From: Chlorops oryzae
Lineage: Eukaryota > Arthropoda > Insecta > Diptera > Chloropidae
NCBI GenBank assembly: GCA_020466095.1
Contig: CM035808.1
Coordinates: forward strand, 34,452,502 to 34,516,501
Length of the DNA: 64,000 nt
Direction: 5' to 3'
Part shown: positions 11,550 through 24,181 of the stretch, one piece after another
How positions within the stretch are numbered: position 1 is the stretch's first letter
How the letters are laid out: every line of letters begins with the position of its first letter
Position numbers and translations under genes: made by a program
Notes under the pieces: generated by a model
Told to the model about the DNA's origin: nothing
Database searches by the model: none
Seen by the model: the letters and a program-made list of their open reading frames with translations, nothing else

Positions 11550-12355
11550 TTGTACCCGACACATTCTGTATCGAGGGAGTATTCGGTTTGTGCGTACGAG
11601 TGTGCACACCAAAAACTGTGGTATCCATACGATATCAGTATAAAAATTATTCAGCAATCGAAATTGTCGATTTTGCCATGTCATTTCATCTCTCCGTATG
11701 TCTGTCCTACCGTCTGTCCTACCGTCTGTCCTACCGTAAACAAACAGTCTGTCCAACAGCCACAACCGTCTGTCCTAACCGAAATACTAGCAATGTCCCG
11801 CAATGTCCCACCGTCTGTCCTACCGTCTGCAACCAAAAAAAAAAAAAAAGCCTACCGTAACATCAAATCTGTCCAAATACCAGTCCTAACGATCACAATA
11901 CGAGAAACCGTCTGACTACCGTCTGTCCTACCGTCTGTCCTACCGTCTGTCCTACCGTCTGTCCTACCGTCTGTCCTACCGTCTGTCCTACCGTCTGTCC
12001 TACCGTCTGTCCTACCGTCTGTCCTACCGTCTGTCCTACCGTATGTCCTACCGTATGTCCTACTGTCTGTCCTACCGTCTGTCCTACCGTCTGTCCTACC
12101 GTATTACGACCGATGTCCTTAGGACCGTCCTAAAAAATGTTCAACCGTTTGTCCTAACGAAGTCATACCGGGTCATCCGTGTCATACCGTCTGTCCTACC
12201 GTTTGTTCATATGTCAATTGAACAGAAGTCAGCATATATGACTACTTTATGGTCATGAACACCTCCAAAATTGGCGTACCCTTCTGACCTTAATATGCAA
12301 AAAATAAAGCTATTTAAATAAGTAGCTGTCGGGTATCGTATAGTCAGGCTGACAG
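11550..12355 (+). mobile_element. Mini-me-like element expanded by a 12-bp satellite
   Basis: The left end TGTACCCGACACATTCTGTA and the right end CTGTCGGGTATCGTATAGTC followed by AGGCTGACAG match the ends of the element at 2511-3425. The middle contains almost nothing but GTCTGTCC/TACCG-based sequence. This looks like a mini-me-type element in which the GTCY tract has grown into a satellite. Several spots outside the regular array also read as fragments of the same motif. Confidence 0.5.
11919..12101 (+). repeat. (GTCTGTCCTACC)n satellite, about 15 units
   Basis: The 12-base unit GTCTGTCCTACC repeats about 15 times with hardly any variation (GTATGTCC and CTGTC variants near 12040-12065). A three-unit seed lies at 11699-11737. 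There are no spacers, so this is not a CRISPR-like array. Any open frames through it are repeat artefacts. Confidence 0.9.
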
Positions 12356-12444
12356 GAGACCAATAATGGGAACACTGTATTGGCCCCCAAAAAATTTTAA
12401 ATATTTCTGATGCACATTCATTCGGTTATGTTTGTAAGGCAACC

Positions 12445-14920
12445 ATGTCAATGCACAAATTTTTGAACTTAATTTTCGACTTATTTTGGATTTAGAATTA
12501 TTTACTGAAAGCTGAACGTTCATAACTCACGCAAAACACGAAGGACTATCCATTTCAATGATTTTCGATGGCTTCCCATTTCGAGGCTTCGTGACTTGCT
12601 CCGTGTAATTGTGCATTGACTTTTGATCATTTCCCAGCTGTAATTTTGTAAATTTCTTAAAAGATTTCGAAATTAATTTATGCTACGGTGATACACTTAA
12701 ACACTTAAGTGTAATTACCATAACAAGCACAGAAACAAGGGTATTTGGCACAACATGATGACATCCATTCAGGCATCAATCTTCAATCGAAATATATGAT
12801 ATTTTTAACCATACAACAATTCTGAGGCCAAAAGAAAATTGTCCAAAGCTCCAAAATCCAAAGCAAAAGTTTCAAAATACAAAAACAATATCCTCTTGAT
12901 TACCGTAAGTCCTGAACCTTCTTTACCTACTAATATTTGTCTTAAAGCTTCCTTCATTGATATCCAAAAAGTTTCAAGTTTCCTTCTATGCCAACCGTTC
13001 GACCTCGTCTTGCTGCGATCTGGGAGTTTCGTCGCTCCTACCGCAAGAAAACCCATAAAAATATTCATTAAAAAAAGTGATTTAGTCTTTTTGATCATTA
13101 AATCAAACGTTTTAATGTTTCTCCTTACGTCTGTCCCCATGGTTTCACCTCATCGTTGCTTACCGTTTCTGATTTCGTATTGATTTTATTTTATCTTCAC
13201 TTCTTAAGTCATTGTACTCTAAACTCTGAACACTTTCAATGTCCACATCTTCATAAAATCAATAAACAATAATAATAAAAAAAAAAAAATATACCGTGTA
13301 TACTTTCGAAAAACAACATGTCTAAATTGATGCACCATCTGTCCTTAGTACTTTTCCAATAAATTTTTGTGCAAATATTTAATTGCATAACCTTCATTTG
13401 CACAAAATCATTTAACAAGCACGCTCTGCTCGTTGCCTCCTCAATCCTGTGATGGCACGTTTATTGTCCTACCGTGACTGTGACTGCGAATGTGACTGCG
13501 CCTGCGCGCACATCCACTACCCACCGACTAAGATTACCGGTCATGACCGAATTATTCTAAGCAAAAACATTACTCAACTAAAATGCACAACAAAATACGT
13601 CCGTACAAAGCGAGAGGGAAAAAATAAATAACAAAAAAAGTAAAACGGACCTCATACCTTCTGTCTGCCCCCGGTCCGTGCATGTTAAGACATGTAAACA
13701 AACTAATTGCAAATGACAGTAAGAAAAATAGCAGCGCAACAAGCAAGCCGAGATACCAACCCTTCGACCGATCTGAACCACCGGTAAGTGTAACGCCGGG
13801 AAGAGCGAGAGACGGAAACCAATGCCAGTAAAAAGTACATTCCTACCGGTCTAGAAACATGCGCGATCCGATCGACCGACAGACAGACGGACGGACGGTG
13901 AGACAGACGGACGGACGACGTGCAAAAGACGTCGCGCAACGTGACGACTAATGACCCCAAGCTAACCGTTAGGCCTCCTCCGAGCACATGACCGCCAAGC
14001 ATCCTTAGACGATTTTCTAAGCCTACCCCGCACCTGATCTCAGCTGGTATTTCTGCACGGAAAGTGAAATGCATGCCTACCAACAGTCACACCGTCACCT
14101 ACACCAGTCCTACAATGCACGTACGAAGCCAGATCAATAATTATTGTGTCAATTGAAAAATTAGCATAAGCCACCGCAGCGCACCGCCTCGATTTGATTC
14201 CGTCTCTGTGATAGCGATCGCTGGTCCACTTGATGCCAATGCATGTCCGCCAGTTCGCAGGCCCCCAGACGGTCAGAATGTTAAATATGCAAGACAAAAA
14301 TGCTTGTTGATAATCAATTAAAATCGAAGTCGCCATTATTATAGTTGTGGTCGACAGACACCTCCAAAAGCGTACCGTCATGCTATCAAAATTGTTGCAA
14401 AAAAAATTTTCGACATTTAACTTGAGAATTTAGTCGTGTAATGATGAACCCTAATGTAGAACTATGAGAATTCCTGAGAGTTTTTCAAGTGTTTATCGAC
14501 AAACATTTTCATTTAATTTCAATGGAATTTTGGGGGGAATCTCAATTTGAGGCCGAATTTAATTCTATTTCCAGAATCGAATTAATATTTTTTATGTGTT
14601 GCCCATAAAAATGAACGTTCACTCATTCTAGGATCGTTAAAGCGAAGCCTGCTAACATCCATTAATGGCAGCCCATTAGCGCATAAATTTGACCTTCTGA
14701 CTTGGATGTATAAACACATTTATGAGCCAAACCCACCATAAAGAAATTAAATCAAAATTAAAATTGGGAAAAACTTTCAAAACTAAATCATTTTCGTTTT
14801 AATTTCCGGAACGATCAGAACAACACGAACGAAGGGGGTTAGAAGTCGGGCACATCCATCGTCGTCTAAATTTAAAGGAGTGAAAATGAGGAAATTTCAA
14901 ATTTATGAAAACGATCAAAG
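12445..14920. repeat. Tandem unit, copy A (2.48 kb, divergent)
   Basis: First of three head-to-tail copies of a noncoding unit. It starts at TGTCAATGCAC and runs to GAAAACGATCAAAGC. It aligns collinearly with copies B and C along its full length. However, it carries dozens of short replacements and indels, many of which introduce TACCG, GTCTGTCC or single extra C residues. Examples are CTGGTTGC to CTCCTACCGC at about 13033, TTTGACCC to TTGTCCTACCG at about 13465, and CTTATGG to CTTACCG at about 13158. Open frames in it on either strand are unlikely to be coding. Confidence 0.85.
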
Positions 14921-17044
14921 CCAAAAGCAAATTGTCCAAAGGTCCAAAATCCAAAAGGAAAAAATTTCAAAATACAAAAACAATATCCTTTGATTACTAT
15001 AAGTCCTGAACTTCTTTAAAGCTTCATTTATTGATATCCAAAAAGTTTCGAAAATTTCGTTTCTGGCAAGTCGTTCGACTCGTCTTGATAGTGGGATGTG
15101 GGAGTTTCGCCGCTGGTTGCAAGAAAACCCATAAAAATATTGATTAAAAAAAGTGATTTAGTCGTTTTGATCATTAAATCAAATGTTTTAATTTTCTCCT
15201 TTACGATTTTACCCATGGTTTCACCTCATCGTTGCTTATGGTTTCTGATTTCGTTTTATTTTTTTTATCTTCACTTCATTAAGTCAATGTACTCTAAACT
15301 TATGAACACTTTCAATGAGCACATCTTCATAAAATCAATAAACAATAATAATAAAAAATAAAAAAATATATAAAAAGTAGGTATATTTCGAAAAACAACA
15401 AATGAAAATTGATGCAGCCATCAGTTTTTAGTACTTTTCCAATAAATTTTTGTGCAAATATTTAATTGCATAACTTCATTTGCACAAAATCATTTAACAA
15501 GCACGCTCTGCTCGTTAGGCCTCCTCAATCGTTGTGATGGCACGTTTTTGACCCACTGTGACTGTGACTGCGAATGTGACTGCGCCTGCGCGCGCATCTC
15601 ACCAGCCACCGACTAAGATTAATGGGCATGGAAGCGAATTAATTTGTAAGCAAAAAACATTAGTTCAACTAAAATGGCAAGCAACAAAATACATCCGTAC
15701 AAAGCGAGAGTGAAAAAATAAATAAAAACAAAGTAAAACGGACCTCATACCTTCTTAGTGCCCCGGGTCCGTGCATGTTAAGACATGTAAACAAACTAAT
15801 TGCAAATGACAGTAAGAAAAATAGCAGCGCAACAAGCAAGCCGAGATACCAACCCATTCGACCGATCTTAAAGGCGGTAAGTGGTAACGCCGGGAAGAGC
15901 GAGAGACGGAAACAGCAATGCTAGAAAAAAAGTACAATTAGCTATGGGCTAGAAACATGCGCGATCCGATCGACCGACTGACAGACAGACGGACGGACGG
16001 TGAGACAGACGGACGGGCGACGTGCAAAAGACGTCGCGCAACGTGACGACTAATGACCCCCAAAGGAGTAAGCGTTAGGCCTCCTCCGAGCACACGAGCG
16101 CCAAGCATGCTTAGACGATTTTCTAAGCACACCACCGAGCACCTGATCTCAGCTGGTATTTCTGCACGGAAAGTGAAATGCTAAGTGCCTACCAACAGTC
16201 ACACTAAGGCTCACTCGCTCACACACACCTACACACAATCGTACAAATGCACGTATGTAGCCAGATCAATAATTATTGTGTCAATTGAAAAATTAGCATA
16301 AGCCACCGCAGCGCAGCGCCTCGATTTGATTCGATCTCTGTGATAGCGATCGCTTGGTCCACTTGCAAGCCAATGCACATGCGCGCCAGTTCGCAGGCCC
16401 CCAGACGGTCAGAATGTTAAATATGCAAGACAAAAATGCTAAAAAAAAAAAAAAAAAATTGAAAATCGTTGTCGCCTTTTTATAGAGTTGTGGTTCGACA
16501 GACAGGTCGGACACTGAAGGGGTCATGCTATCAAAATTGTTGCAATAAAAATATTTTCGACATTTAATTTGAGAATTTATTGCATTTGTAATGATGAACT
16601 GATAATGTAGAACTATGAGAATCCACTGAGAGTTGAGCACAAGTGTTTATCGACAAACATTTTGATTTAATTTCAATGGAATTTTAATTTTCATCTCAAT
16701 TTGAGGCCGAATTTAATTCTCGTTCCCACAATCGAATGAAGTATTTTTTATGTGTTGCCCATCAAAAATGTTCGGCCGCTTCATTCTAGGATCGTTAAAG
16801 CGTTGCCTGCTAACTTCCACGTAATAAATTTCCATTAGCGCATAAATTTACACCTTCTGACTTGGATGTATAAACATATTTATGAGCCGAAACAGACCAT
16901 AAAGAAATTAAATCAAAATTAAAATTGGGAAAAACTTTCAAAACTAAATCATTTTCGTTTTCATTTCCGGAACGATCAGAACAACACGCGCGAAGATGAA
17001 GACGAAGGAGGTCGGCGGCCTCCTCCGTCGTCGTCTATATTTAA
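14921..17044. repeat. Tandem unit, copy B (2.12 kb, 5' truncated)
   Basis: It starts at GCCAAAAGCAAATTGTCC, equivalent to position 12827 of copy A and 17441 of copy C, so it lacks roughly the first 390 bases of the unit. Beyond that it is nearly identical to copy C through CGTCGTCTATATTTA. One visible difference is a short insertion in B within a CACAC tract near 16200. The junction with copy A lies in the shared bases AAAGCCAAAAG. No coding potential is recognised. Confidence 0.9.
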
Positions 17045-17046
17045 CT

Positions 17047-19600
17047 GATGTCAATGCACTCAAATTTTTGAACTTAATTTAGGAATCTTATTTTTATTTT
17101 TATTTCTATTTTCCCCTTGAAGCTGAACGTTCATAACTCACGCAAAACACGACGAGGAGAAGCCATTCAATGATTTTCGATGGCAGCCCATTTCGAGGCT
17201 TCGGATGATTGTTGCTTCTACTTGTGCTTGACTTTTGATCATTTCCCAGCTCAATTTTGTATATTTTCTTAAAAGATTTCGAAATTAATTTCATTCTTCG
17301 GATATATAAAATTATGTGTAATTTGAATAACAAGCACAGAAACAAGGGGATTATGGCCACAACATGATATGACATCCGTTCAGGCATAAATTCTTCAATC
17401 GAATTATATAAATTTTTGAAACATGAAGAACGATTCTGAGGCCAAAAGAAAATTGTCCAAAGGTCCAAAATCCAAAAGGAAAAAATTTCAAAATACAAAA
17501 ACAATATCCTTTGATTACTATAAGTCCTGAACTTCTTTACCTACTAATATTTGTTTAAAGCTTCATTTATTGATATCCAAAAAGTTTCGAAAATTTCGTT
17601 TCTGGCAAGTCGTTCGACTCGTCTTGATTGTGGGATGTGGGAGTTTCGCCGCTGGTTGCAAGAAAACCCATAAAAATATTCATTAAAAAAAGTGATTTAG
17701 TCTTTTTGATCATTAAATCAAATGTTTTAATTTTCTCCTTTACGATTTTACCCATGGTTTCACCTCATCGTTGCTTATGGTTTCTGATTTCGTTTTATTT
17801 TTTTTATCTTCACTTCATTAAGTCATTGTACTCTAAACTTATGAACACTTTCAATGAGCACATCTTCATAAAATCAATAAACAATAATAATAAAAAATAA
17901 AAAAATATAAATAGTAGGTATATTTCGAAAAACAACAAATGAAAATTGATGCAGCCATCAGTTTTTAGTACTTTTCCAATAAATTTTTGTGCAAATATTT
18001 AATTGCATAACTTCATTTGCACAAAATCATTTAACAAGCACGCTCTGCTCGTTAGGCCTCCTCAATCGTTGTGATGGCACGTTTTTGACCCACTGTGACT
18101 GTGACTGCGAATGTGACTGCGCCTGCGCGCACATCTCACCAGCCACCGACTAAGATTAATGGGCATGGAAGCGAATTAATTTGTAAGCAAAAAACATTAG
18201 TTCAACTAAAATGGCAAGCAACAAAATACGTCCGTACAAAGCGAGAGGGAAAAAATAAATAAAAAAAAAGTAAAACGGACCTCATACCTTCTTAGTGCCC
18301 CGGGTCCGTGCATGTTAAGACATGTAAACAAACTAATTGCAAATGACAGTAAGAAAAATAGCAGCGCAACAAGCAAGCCGAGATACCAACCCATTCGACC
18401 GATCTTAAAGGCGGTAAGTGGTAACGCCGGGAAGAGCGAGAGACGGAAACAACAATGCTAGAAAAAAAGTACAATTAGCTATGGGCTAGAAACATGCGCG
18501 ATCCGATCGACCGACAGACAGACGGACGGACGGTGAGACAGACGGACGGACGACGTGCAAAAGACGTCGCGCAACGTGACGACTAATGACCCCCAAAGGA
18601 GTAAGCGTTAGGCCTCCTCCGAGCACACGAGCGCCAAGCATGCTTAGACGATTTTCTAAGCACACCACCGAGCACCTGATCTCAGCTGGTATTTCTGCAC
18701 GGAAAGTGAAATGCTAAGTGCCTACCAACAGTCACACACACCTACACACAATCGTACAAATGCACGTATGTAGCCAGATCAATAATTATTGTGTCAATTG
18801 AAAAATTAGCATAAGCCACCGCAGCGCCTCGATTTGATTCGATCTCTGTGATAGCGATCGCTTGGTCCACTTGCAAGCCAATGCACATGCGCGCCAGTTC
18901 GCAGGCCCCCAGACGGTCAGAATGTTAAATATGCAAGACAAAAATGCTAAAAAAAAAAAAAAAAAAATTGAAAATCGTTGTCGCCTTTTTATAGAGTTGT
19001 GGTTCGACAGACAGGTCGGACACAGAAGGGGTCATGCTATCAAAATTGTTGCAATAAAAATATTTTCGACATTTAATTTGAGAATTTATTGCATTTGTAA
19101 TGATGAACTGATAATGTAGAACTATGAGAATCCACTGAGAGTTGAGCACAAGTGTTTATCGACAAACATTTTGATTTAATTTCAATGGAATTTTAATTTT
19201 CATCTCAATTTGAGGCCGAATTTAATTCTCGTTCCCACAATCGAATGAAGTATTTTTTATGTGTTGCCCATCAAAAATGTTCGGGCGCTTCATTCTAGGA
19301 TCGTTAAAGCGTTGCCTGCTAACTTCCACGTAATAAATTTCCATTAGCGCATAAATTTACACCTTCTGACTTGGATGTATAAACACATTTATGAGCCGAA
19401 ACAGACCATAAAGAAATTAAATCAAAATTAAAATTGGGAAAAACTTTCAAAACTAAATCATTTTCGTTTGCATTTCCGGAACGATCAGAACAACACGCGC
19501 GAAGATGAAGACGAAGGAGGTCGGCGGCCTCCTCCGTCGTCGTCTATATTTAAAGGAGTGAAAATGAGGAAATTTCAATTTTCATGAAAATGATCAAAGC
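17047..19600. repeat. Tandem unit, copy C (2.55 kb, complete)
   Basis: A complete copy from TGTCAATGCACTC to ATGATCAAAGC, followed by a GAAAATG repeat (19590-19640) that is unique to this end. It contains CAGACGGACGG clusters (18515-18555) and a 19-base A run (from about 18949). Copies B and C differ by only scattered bases, which points to a recent duplication or ongoing homogenisation. Short minus-strand frames recur in B and C at equivalent places, but they are low-complexity and broken in A. Confidence 0.9.
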
Positions 19601-22600
19601 GAAAATGAAAATGGAAATGAAAATGAAAATGAAAGCAGAAAATGATGAACTGCTCAATGCAACTCCATAACTCAAAAACGGAATGGATGCATGACTTGCT
19701 CTAATGCTTGAGATCCATTGCAGTCTGATAGATTTATGTCGACAGCAAATGGTTTCGATGTTTATCCACCGTGAAATCATTCGGGAGTCTTAGAACAAAA
19801 AAGAAAAAAATTCTATTTTTTACCGACGCCAAAAGGAATTTCGGAGATTGCTTTCCATTAATGAATGTTTTTCCGAGTAGAAAATTGTGTTCAATTTTTT
19901 TAAATTTTTTTATTTAATTCTTTCCAGCTGTGGCAGTCTTCAGGCCTTAATTTGTTAATGTTGTAATTTTTGATGTTGCGAGGCTGAGGAATTTTCAGGC
20001 AGTTGTGTCTTTTGAATGCGTTTGGAGAACAGAAAGGGGTAATTTGATGTTTTACCATGCATATATGGAAATATAGACATTGTTAGTGAAAAGCACGGCT
20101 TCTAGCCAGCGGTCTATGGCAAAGACGAATCTGATATGATATGTAGGTGGCTCTACCCAATAGGCAAAATGGGGGAATTTTTACCATCAGTAAGTCCATT
20201 CGACCTGTTTTGTTTCAGTTTTATTCAAATTTTTTTTTAACCAAATTTTTGTCTTAACCCTGTAGAATGAACATTGGAAAACGTGAACTAATTAAAACAG
20301 AGGTTGTCCATCATCAAAGAGGAGTAAGAATTAATGGCGGGTTACCGATTTTTCTGCATTTTTATACGATTTTGAGAGGTTTTGGGCTTATTTCTTGGCT
20401 TTAAATGGATTAAGTGAAAAAATCCCTCACTTTGGTTTCGAAAATAGGTTAATTTTTTAAAGGCTATGGACCACATTTTTGTCTTAAATTCACCTATGAA
20501 TTCCCTTCGAAATTCACAGCAACATTTAGCTAAAAACTGACCTGTTTTATTGCCTAATATAACGTGAAAATGGGAGGTAAGTAAAATTCGACTTTGTGGA
20601 CAAATTTTACGTTCCACCAAATTTTTTGCTTGGCGAAGCAATGACATCTGCCCTTATTCCCAAAAATTGTATGAAGACCCACCAAATTCGAATTCTCAAG
20701 TGTCCTAGCTCCTCTTACTATTAAGCTCCTAAGGGAAAAGTGCTTAAGTCAACTTCATTTCCTAATGGTCAGAGATTTGATTTGAGCAAAAACTTGCTCC
20801 TCATATTCATTGTGATTAGTACGAACAGAAAACGACTTCCCCCTACGATAAAATTAATTATTACCCATTTACAAAAACAACAATTGCCATACGCCCACTT
20901 TAATGGCCATATTTGTGCTGATATGAGCAGAAAAAAAACAAAGAAGTAAAAAAAAAAAATAATGTGCTGTCCAAAGTGCGAGCACAACAACCGAATGTTA
21001 TTAATTTTCTTCATTTTTCTTCCCAAACGATAAGACCGACCAGCCGGCCGAAAGACCAACCTCAAGCCATTTTCCGAACGGTTGTTTCCTTTCTTTCCGC
21101 ACAATTTTCCTTTTCGGTCCTACGTCTTATCAGCCGCTCACGTGTAATGCAGAAAGTGAAAAAAGCATTAACGTCGACACCGCGAAAGCGACTGCAACGT
21201 GACTGCACAACCGACCGTAACGCCAAGGTGGGAATTTTTTCTCAGCTCAGCACGGCTCAGCAGTAGCACCACGACAGCCACCACTGACCGACCACCGTAC
21301 GATTCGATTCGAAGCGGATTATATTGCCTTGGAGTGCTGCTAAAAGCGGCCGCTAATTTGCTAACAAGTTGCGCACATTCAATTCAGATAAATTTCCAAA
21401 TTCATGATAAGCCAAAGACGACGTCGACGATGACGGTGGCGATGGCAAAAGGCGAAGCTCCTCCAAATTGAGGACGATTGAACGCAGCGTCCAGCACTCC
21501 GCCATATGGCCAAGAAGGCCGTTACATATTTTATGCGCTCCGAGAAATGCATTGCGGTGCAGTTATGGTGATGAGATCACACGACAGAGCACAGAGAGAG
21601 AGTGAGAGAGAGAGGCGAGGAGCGTGTGGTGCAGGATGGAGCAATTATTTGGCTACTGTTGCTGCTGCCGGTTTTTTTTTTAACGTTGGAGCGCTGGTGT
21701 CGTGTCGCTCATACGTCGTTTCGGCTATCGTCCACTCTTATCACTATCACTAATTGGATGGGGGGGTGTTTTTGTGTATTTGTTATTGTTTTTATCGTTG
21801 CTGTTGTTGCTGCTATTGCATTTTTATGGAGTAAATAAAACGAGGAAATTAAATAATTTCCACAAAATGAAACGCCAGTTAATGAAACGTTTCGACGCGT
21901 CGATAATGCAGTCCGCATAACGAAGCCTGCTTTGGGGAATGCTGCCAGAAGAAAGTGTTTTGCATGGCGAAGCTAATTAGAAATGAAGTGAAATGAACTG
22001 AACTGAAATGAAATGAAATGAAATGAAATGAAATGAAGTTGGGAAGAAAATTGCTTTTCACTGCAATTTTGTCACTGAAAGCGGCTGTCATCGATCGTTG
22101 ATAGCGGCATTTGGGTAGGTTTTTTTTTACGAGGGAAATTTTTTAATTAAACTCATTGGGTGAAATGACAAGTCATTGCATGACTTCATTTTGTTTTGGA
22201 CTTTTTAGCCTCAAAGCAAATGCGAACTGATTTCATTGGAAGCTATCAAAGCGGATGAAGTTGAAGTATTGAACGGATAATGTAGGTACGAAGACTTCAG
22301 CCTTCAAGAGTCATCGACAAATGGATTCAATTTCGAAAGATGATAAGAAGTAAGAGGATTAAATTATTACTAAATTAAAATATTTGTTGTTGTAATTATT
22401 ATACGTTGATCAGTAGGTAGATGCAGCGAACCCTGTTTGATTACGGATTTAATAATCTCTATTTAAAGAATAATTTTTTAAAAGCGCCTAATGACATTTC
22501 TTAGTGAACTCGACCAGTCTCTGATATGTCTTATCGCAGAATAGTCTTGCTCTAAAAATCAACGCTCAAAAGAGGCGACGCTGAGTCATACAAAATACTT

Positions 22601-22869
22601 GGAAGAGCTGTCTCGAGACTATCTATAAGAGAATCCAGTCCGAATTTGTGGGCAGTCCTATAGCAATTGAAAAAAAATGTTGAGAAAATATTGCACCGAC
22701 ATTTCAATTGCCACGCTTAAGGGGAGCGCAGGGCACTGTTGCCGGCTTAGGGGAGTGGAGTCTTAGGGCAATAAAGTGGTCCGGGAAAATTTAATGGGAC
22801 CTTATGAGACCAAGTTTTTGTTTTTGGAAGATTTCAAAACAAAAATTTAAGGAATTTTGGCCTTGTTTT
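19601..22869. other. Noncoding stretch with simple repeats and one GC-richer block
   Basis: No supported gene. The block at about 21020-21480 is richer in GC, with clusters such as GACTGCACAACCGACCG, and could be an enhancer or an untranslated exon. A GA tract lies at 21588-21622, and an AAATG pentamer array of about eight units lies at 21977-22037. The rest is AT-rich. Confidence 0.35.
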
Positions 22870-23015
22870 GAGACATTCAGGGGAATATTCCCCTGAAAAT
22901 CTGGCAACAGGGTCTGTCAAAATAAATACGAAGGAAGTAAAGAGCTCATTCTTTTGAAGAACGGTAGTCAGAGGTGAGTTTCCGATTATAGGCCGACTTA
23001 AACTTATAAAAAAAA
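22870..23015 (-). mobile_element. Fold-back repeat family F, partial copy
   Basis: It begins at a perfect 22-base palindrome (22877-22898, core CAGGGGAATATTCCCCTG). It also contains AATACGAAGGAAGTAA, which occurs in reverse complement inside the copy at 24529-24722. It therefore belongs to the same family of short inverted-repeat elements, found also near 52.0 and 54.2 kb. The right end is not defined. Confidence 0.4.
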
Positions 23016-23302
23016 AAAATAGGTATATTATTTTCATCTCAAAAATTGCACCATTGCTGCGGATTGTACGATTGTGGCTTAGTCCTTTACAAGATCCTCA
23101 CTACTCTGCTACTGAAGATACGAGTAAAAATATTAGGATTTCGATTCGAAGAATTTTCATTCAAAAGAGACTTTTCGACGAATTCAAAATTAAATATGTA
23201 GTCGGTTTTTATCGGAAAGAATAATTTTTTAAAATTTATTTTTGTTTTTGTTTTTATTTAAATTTTTTTCGTTATTTTTTTTATAAGGTTTTAGTAGTTA
23301 GA

Positions 23303-24181
23303 ATGGCCGATTCGAAGGATTTAACATTCCAGGATTTGGCTAAAATAGCTCTCGGCTTGCGAAATTTCAGTGAAACGAATATTGGGATCCTACACAGTCT
23401 AATTGAGACAATCCTAAGGAAATTGGACTGTTATGACGAAACGATTGTAGTAACTGGTGAGACGTGTGACCGTATTCTGGAATTATTGCGGCATTCGAAA
23501 TCAGCACCGTTAACGATACCAACAACAAAGATGCCAGAATTCTCGGAGGATATTTCAGATCGTCTATCGATTGTCGAGAGAAAAGTTAAAGATTTAGAAA
23601 ACCCCTTTCATGAGACATTCGATGAAAACAGTGATGAATGTCCGGAGACACATGCTTCCGAAGATATGTACGTTCCGCATGTTTTCCTGAACGATCAAGA
23701 TCCCATTTATGAAATCATTGATGCAACGATCGTTACAACTCTTAAGAAAGGAGTTGATGCAATCGAACGAAAAGTCAGCAAATTGGACCTTTTCTTCCCT
23801 CCGATTATACTGCGCGAGAGGAAGAGATGGGCACAATCGTCGAGCTTAGAGACTTGCTATCAGAATTTGTCTGGTGTCTGCGTTGCTTATAGGAAGAATA
23901 AGGCGCTCGTCGATAGAACCATTTACGAATTGCAAGAGATAATGGATTACAAAGCGAATAATTGCGATATCTTGGCACTGAAGTATGAATTACTTGAGGA
24001 GTTCGAGCTCATCGATCGTTTGATTCAAGAGAAGAAAAAATGCAAAAGACGACTTCCGGTGCTCCTATTTGGAAAGGTGACTCCAAAAAAGAAGCTCCAC
24101 AAGGAGCCAATCAGTGCCATTTGCGATTGCGATGGATCAAGACCGAAACAAATAGATGTCGTACGCAAGCCGAAACATTAA
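23303..24181 (+). CDS. Intronless paralogue 1 of an unrecognised 290-aa family
   Basis: A single open frame of 292 codons from ATGGCCGATTCG to TAA, with no intron. I do not recognise the protein with certainty. Its N-terminal region (residues about 8-62, containing KIALGLRNFSETNIGILHSL) looks helical and, from memory, resembles the start of QRICH2/C16orf96-type proteins, which function in sperm flagella; this is unverified. Two coiled-coil-like segments each carry the signature IxERKVxxL (LSIVERKVKDLE near residue 92 and AIERKVSKLDLFF near 155). A conserved LLFGK near the C-terminus is followed by a basic, cysteine-containing tail (CDCDG). There is no signal peptide or membrane segment. The ATG aligns exactly with that of the paralogue at 45878, as does some 5' flank (TTTTTATAAG about 20 bases upstream). 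No canonical AATAAA is seen nearby. Confidence 0.8.
   Translation: MADSKDLTFQDLAKIALGLRNFSETNIGILHSLIETILRKLDCYDETIVVTGETCDRILELLRHSKSAPLTIPTTKMPEFSEDISDRLSIVERKVKDLENPFHETFDENSDECPETHASEDMYVPHVFLNDQDPIYEIIDATIVTTLKKGVDAIERKVSKLDLFFPPIILRERKRWAQSSSLETCYQNLSGVCVAYRKNKALVDRTIYELQEIMDYKANNCDILALKYELLEEFELIDRLIQEKKKCKRRLPVLLFGKVTPKKKLHKEPISAICDCDGSRPKQIDVVRKPKH

Noticed and set aside
11919..12101. Possible CRISPR-like array
   Set aside because: Units are directly adjacent 12-mers with no unique spacers, and the genome is eukaryotic.
11471..12258. Several open frames with repeated SYRLSYRLSYR- or VCPTVCPT-like peptides
   Set aside because: They are translations of the 12-base satellite and its flanks, not genes.
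13703..19149. Recurring minus-strand frames in the tandem copies
   Set aside because: They are present at equivalent places only because the DNA is duplicated. They are low-complexity, differ in frame in copy A and resemble no protein I know.
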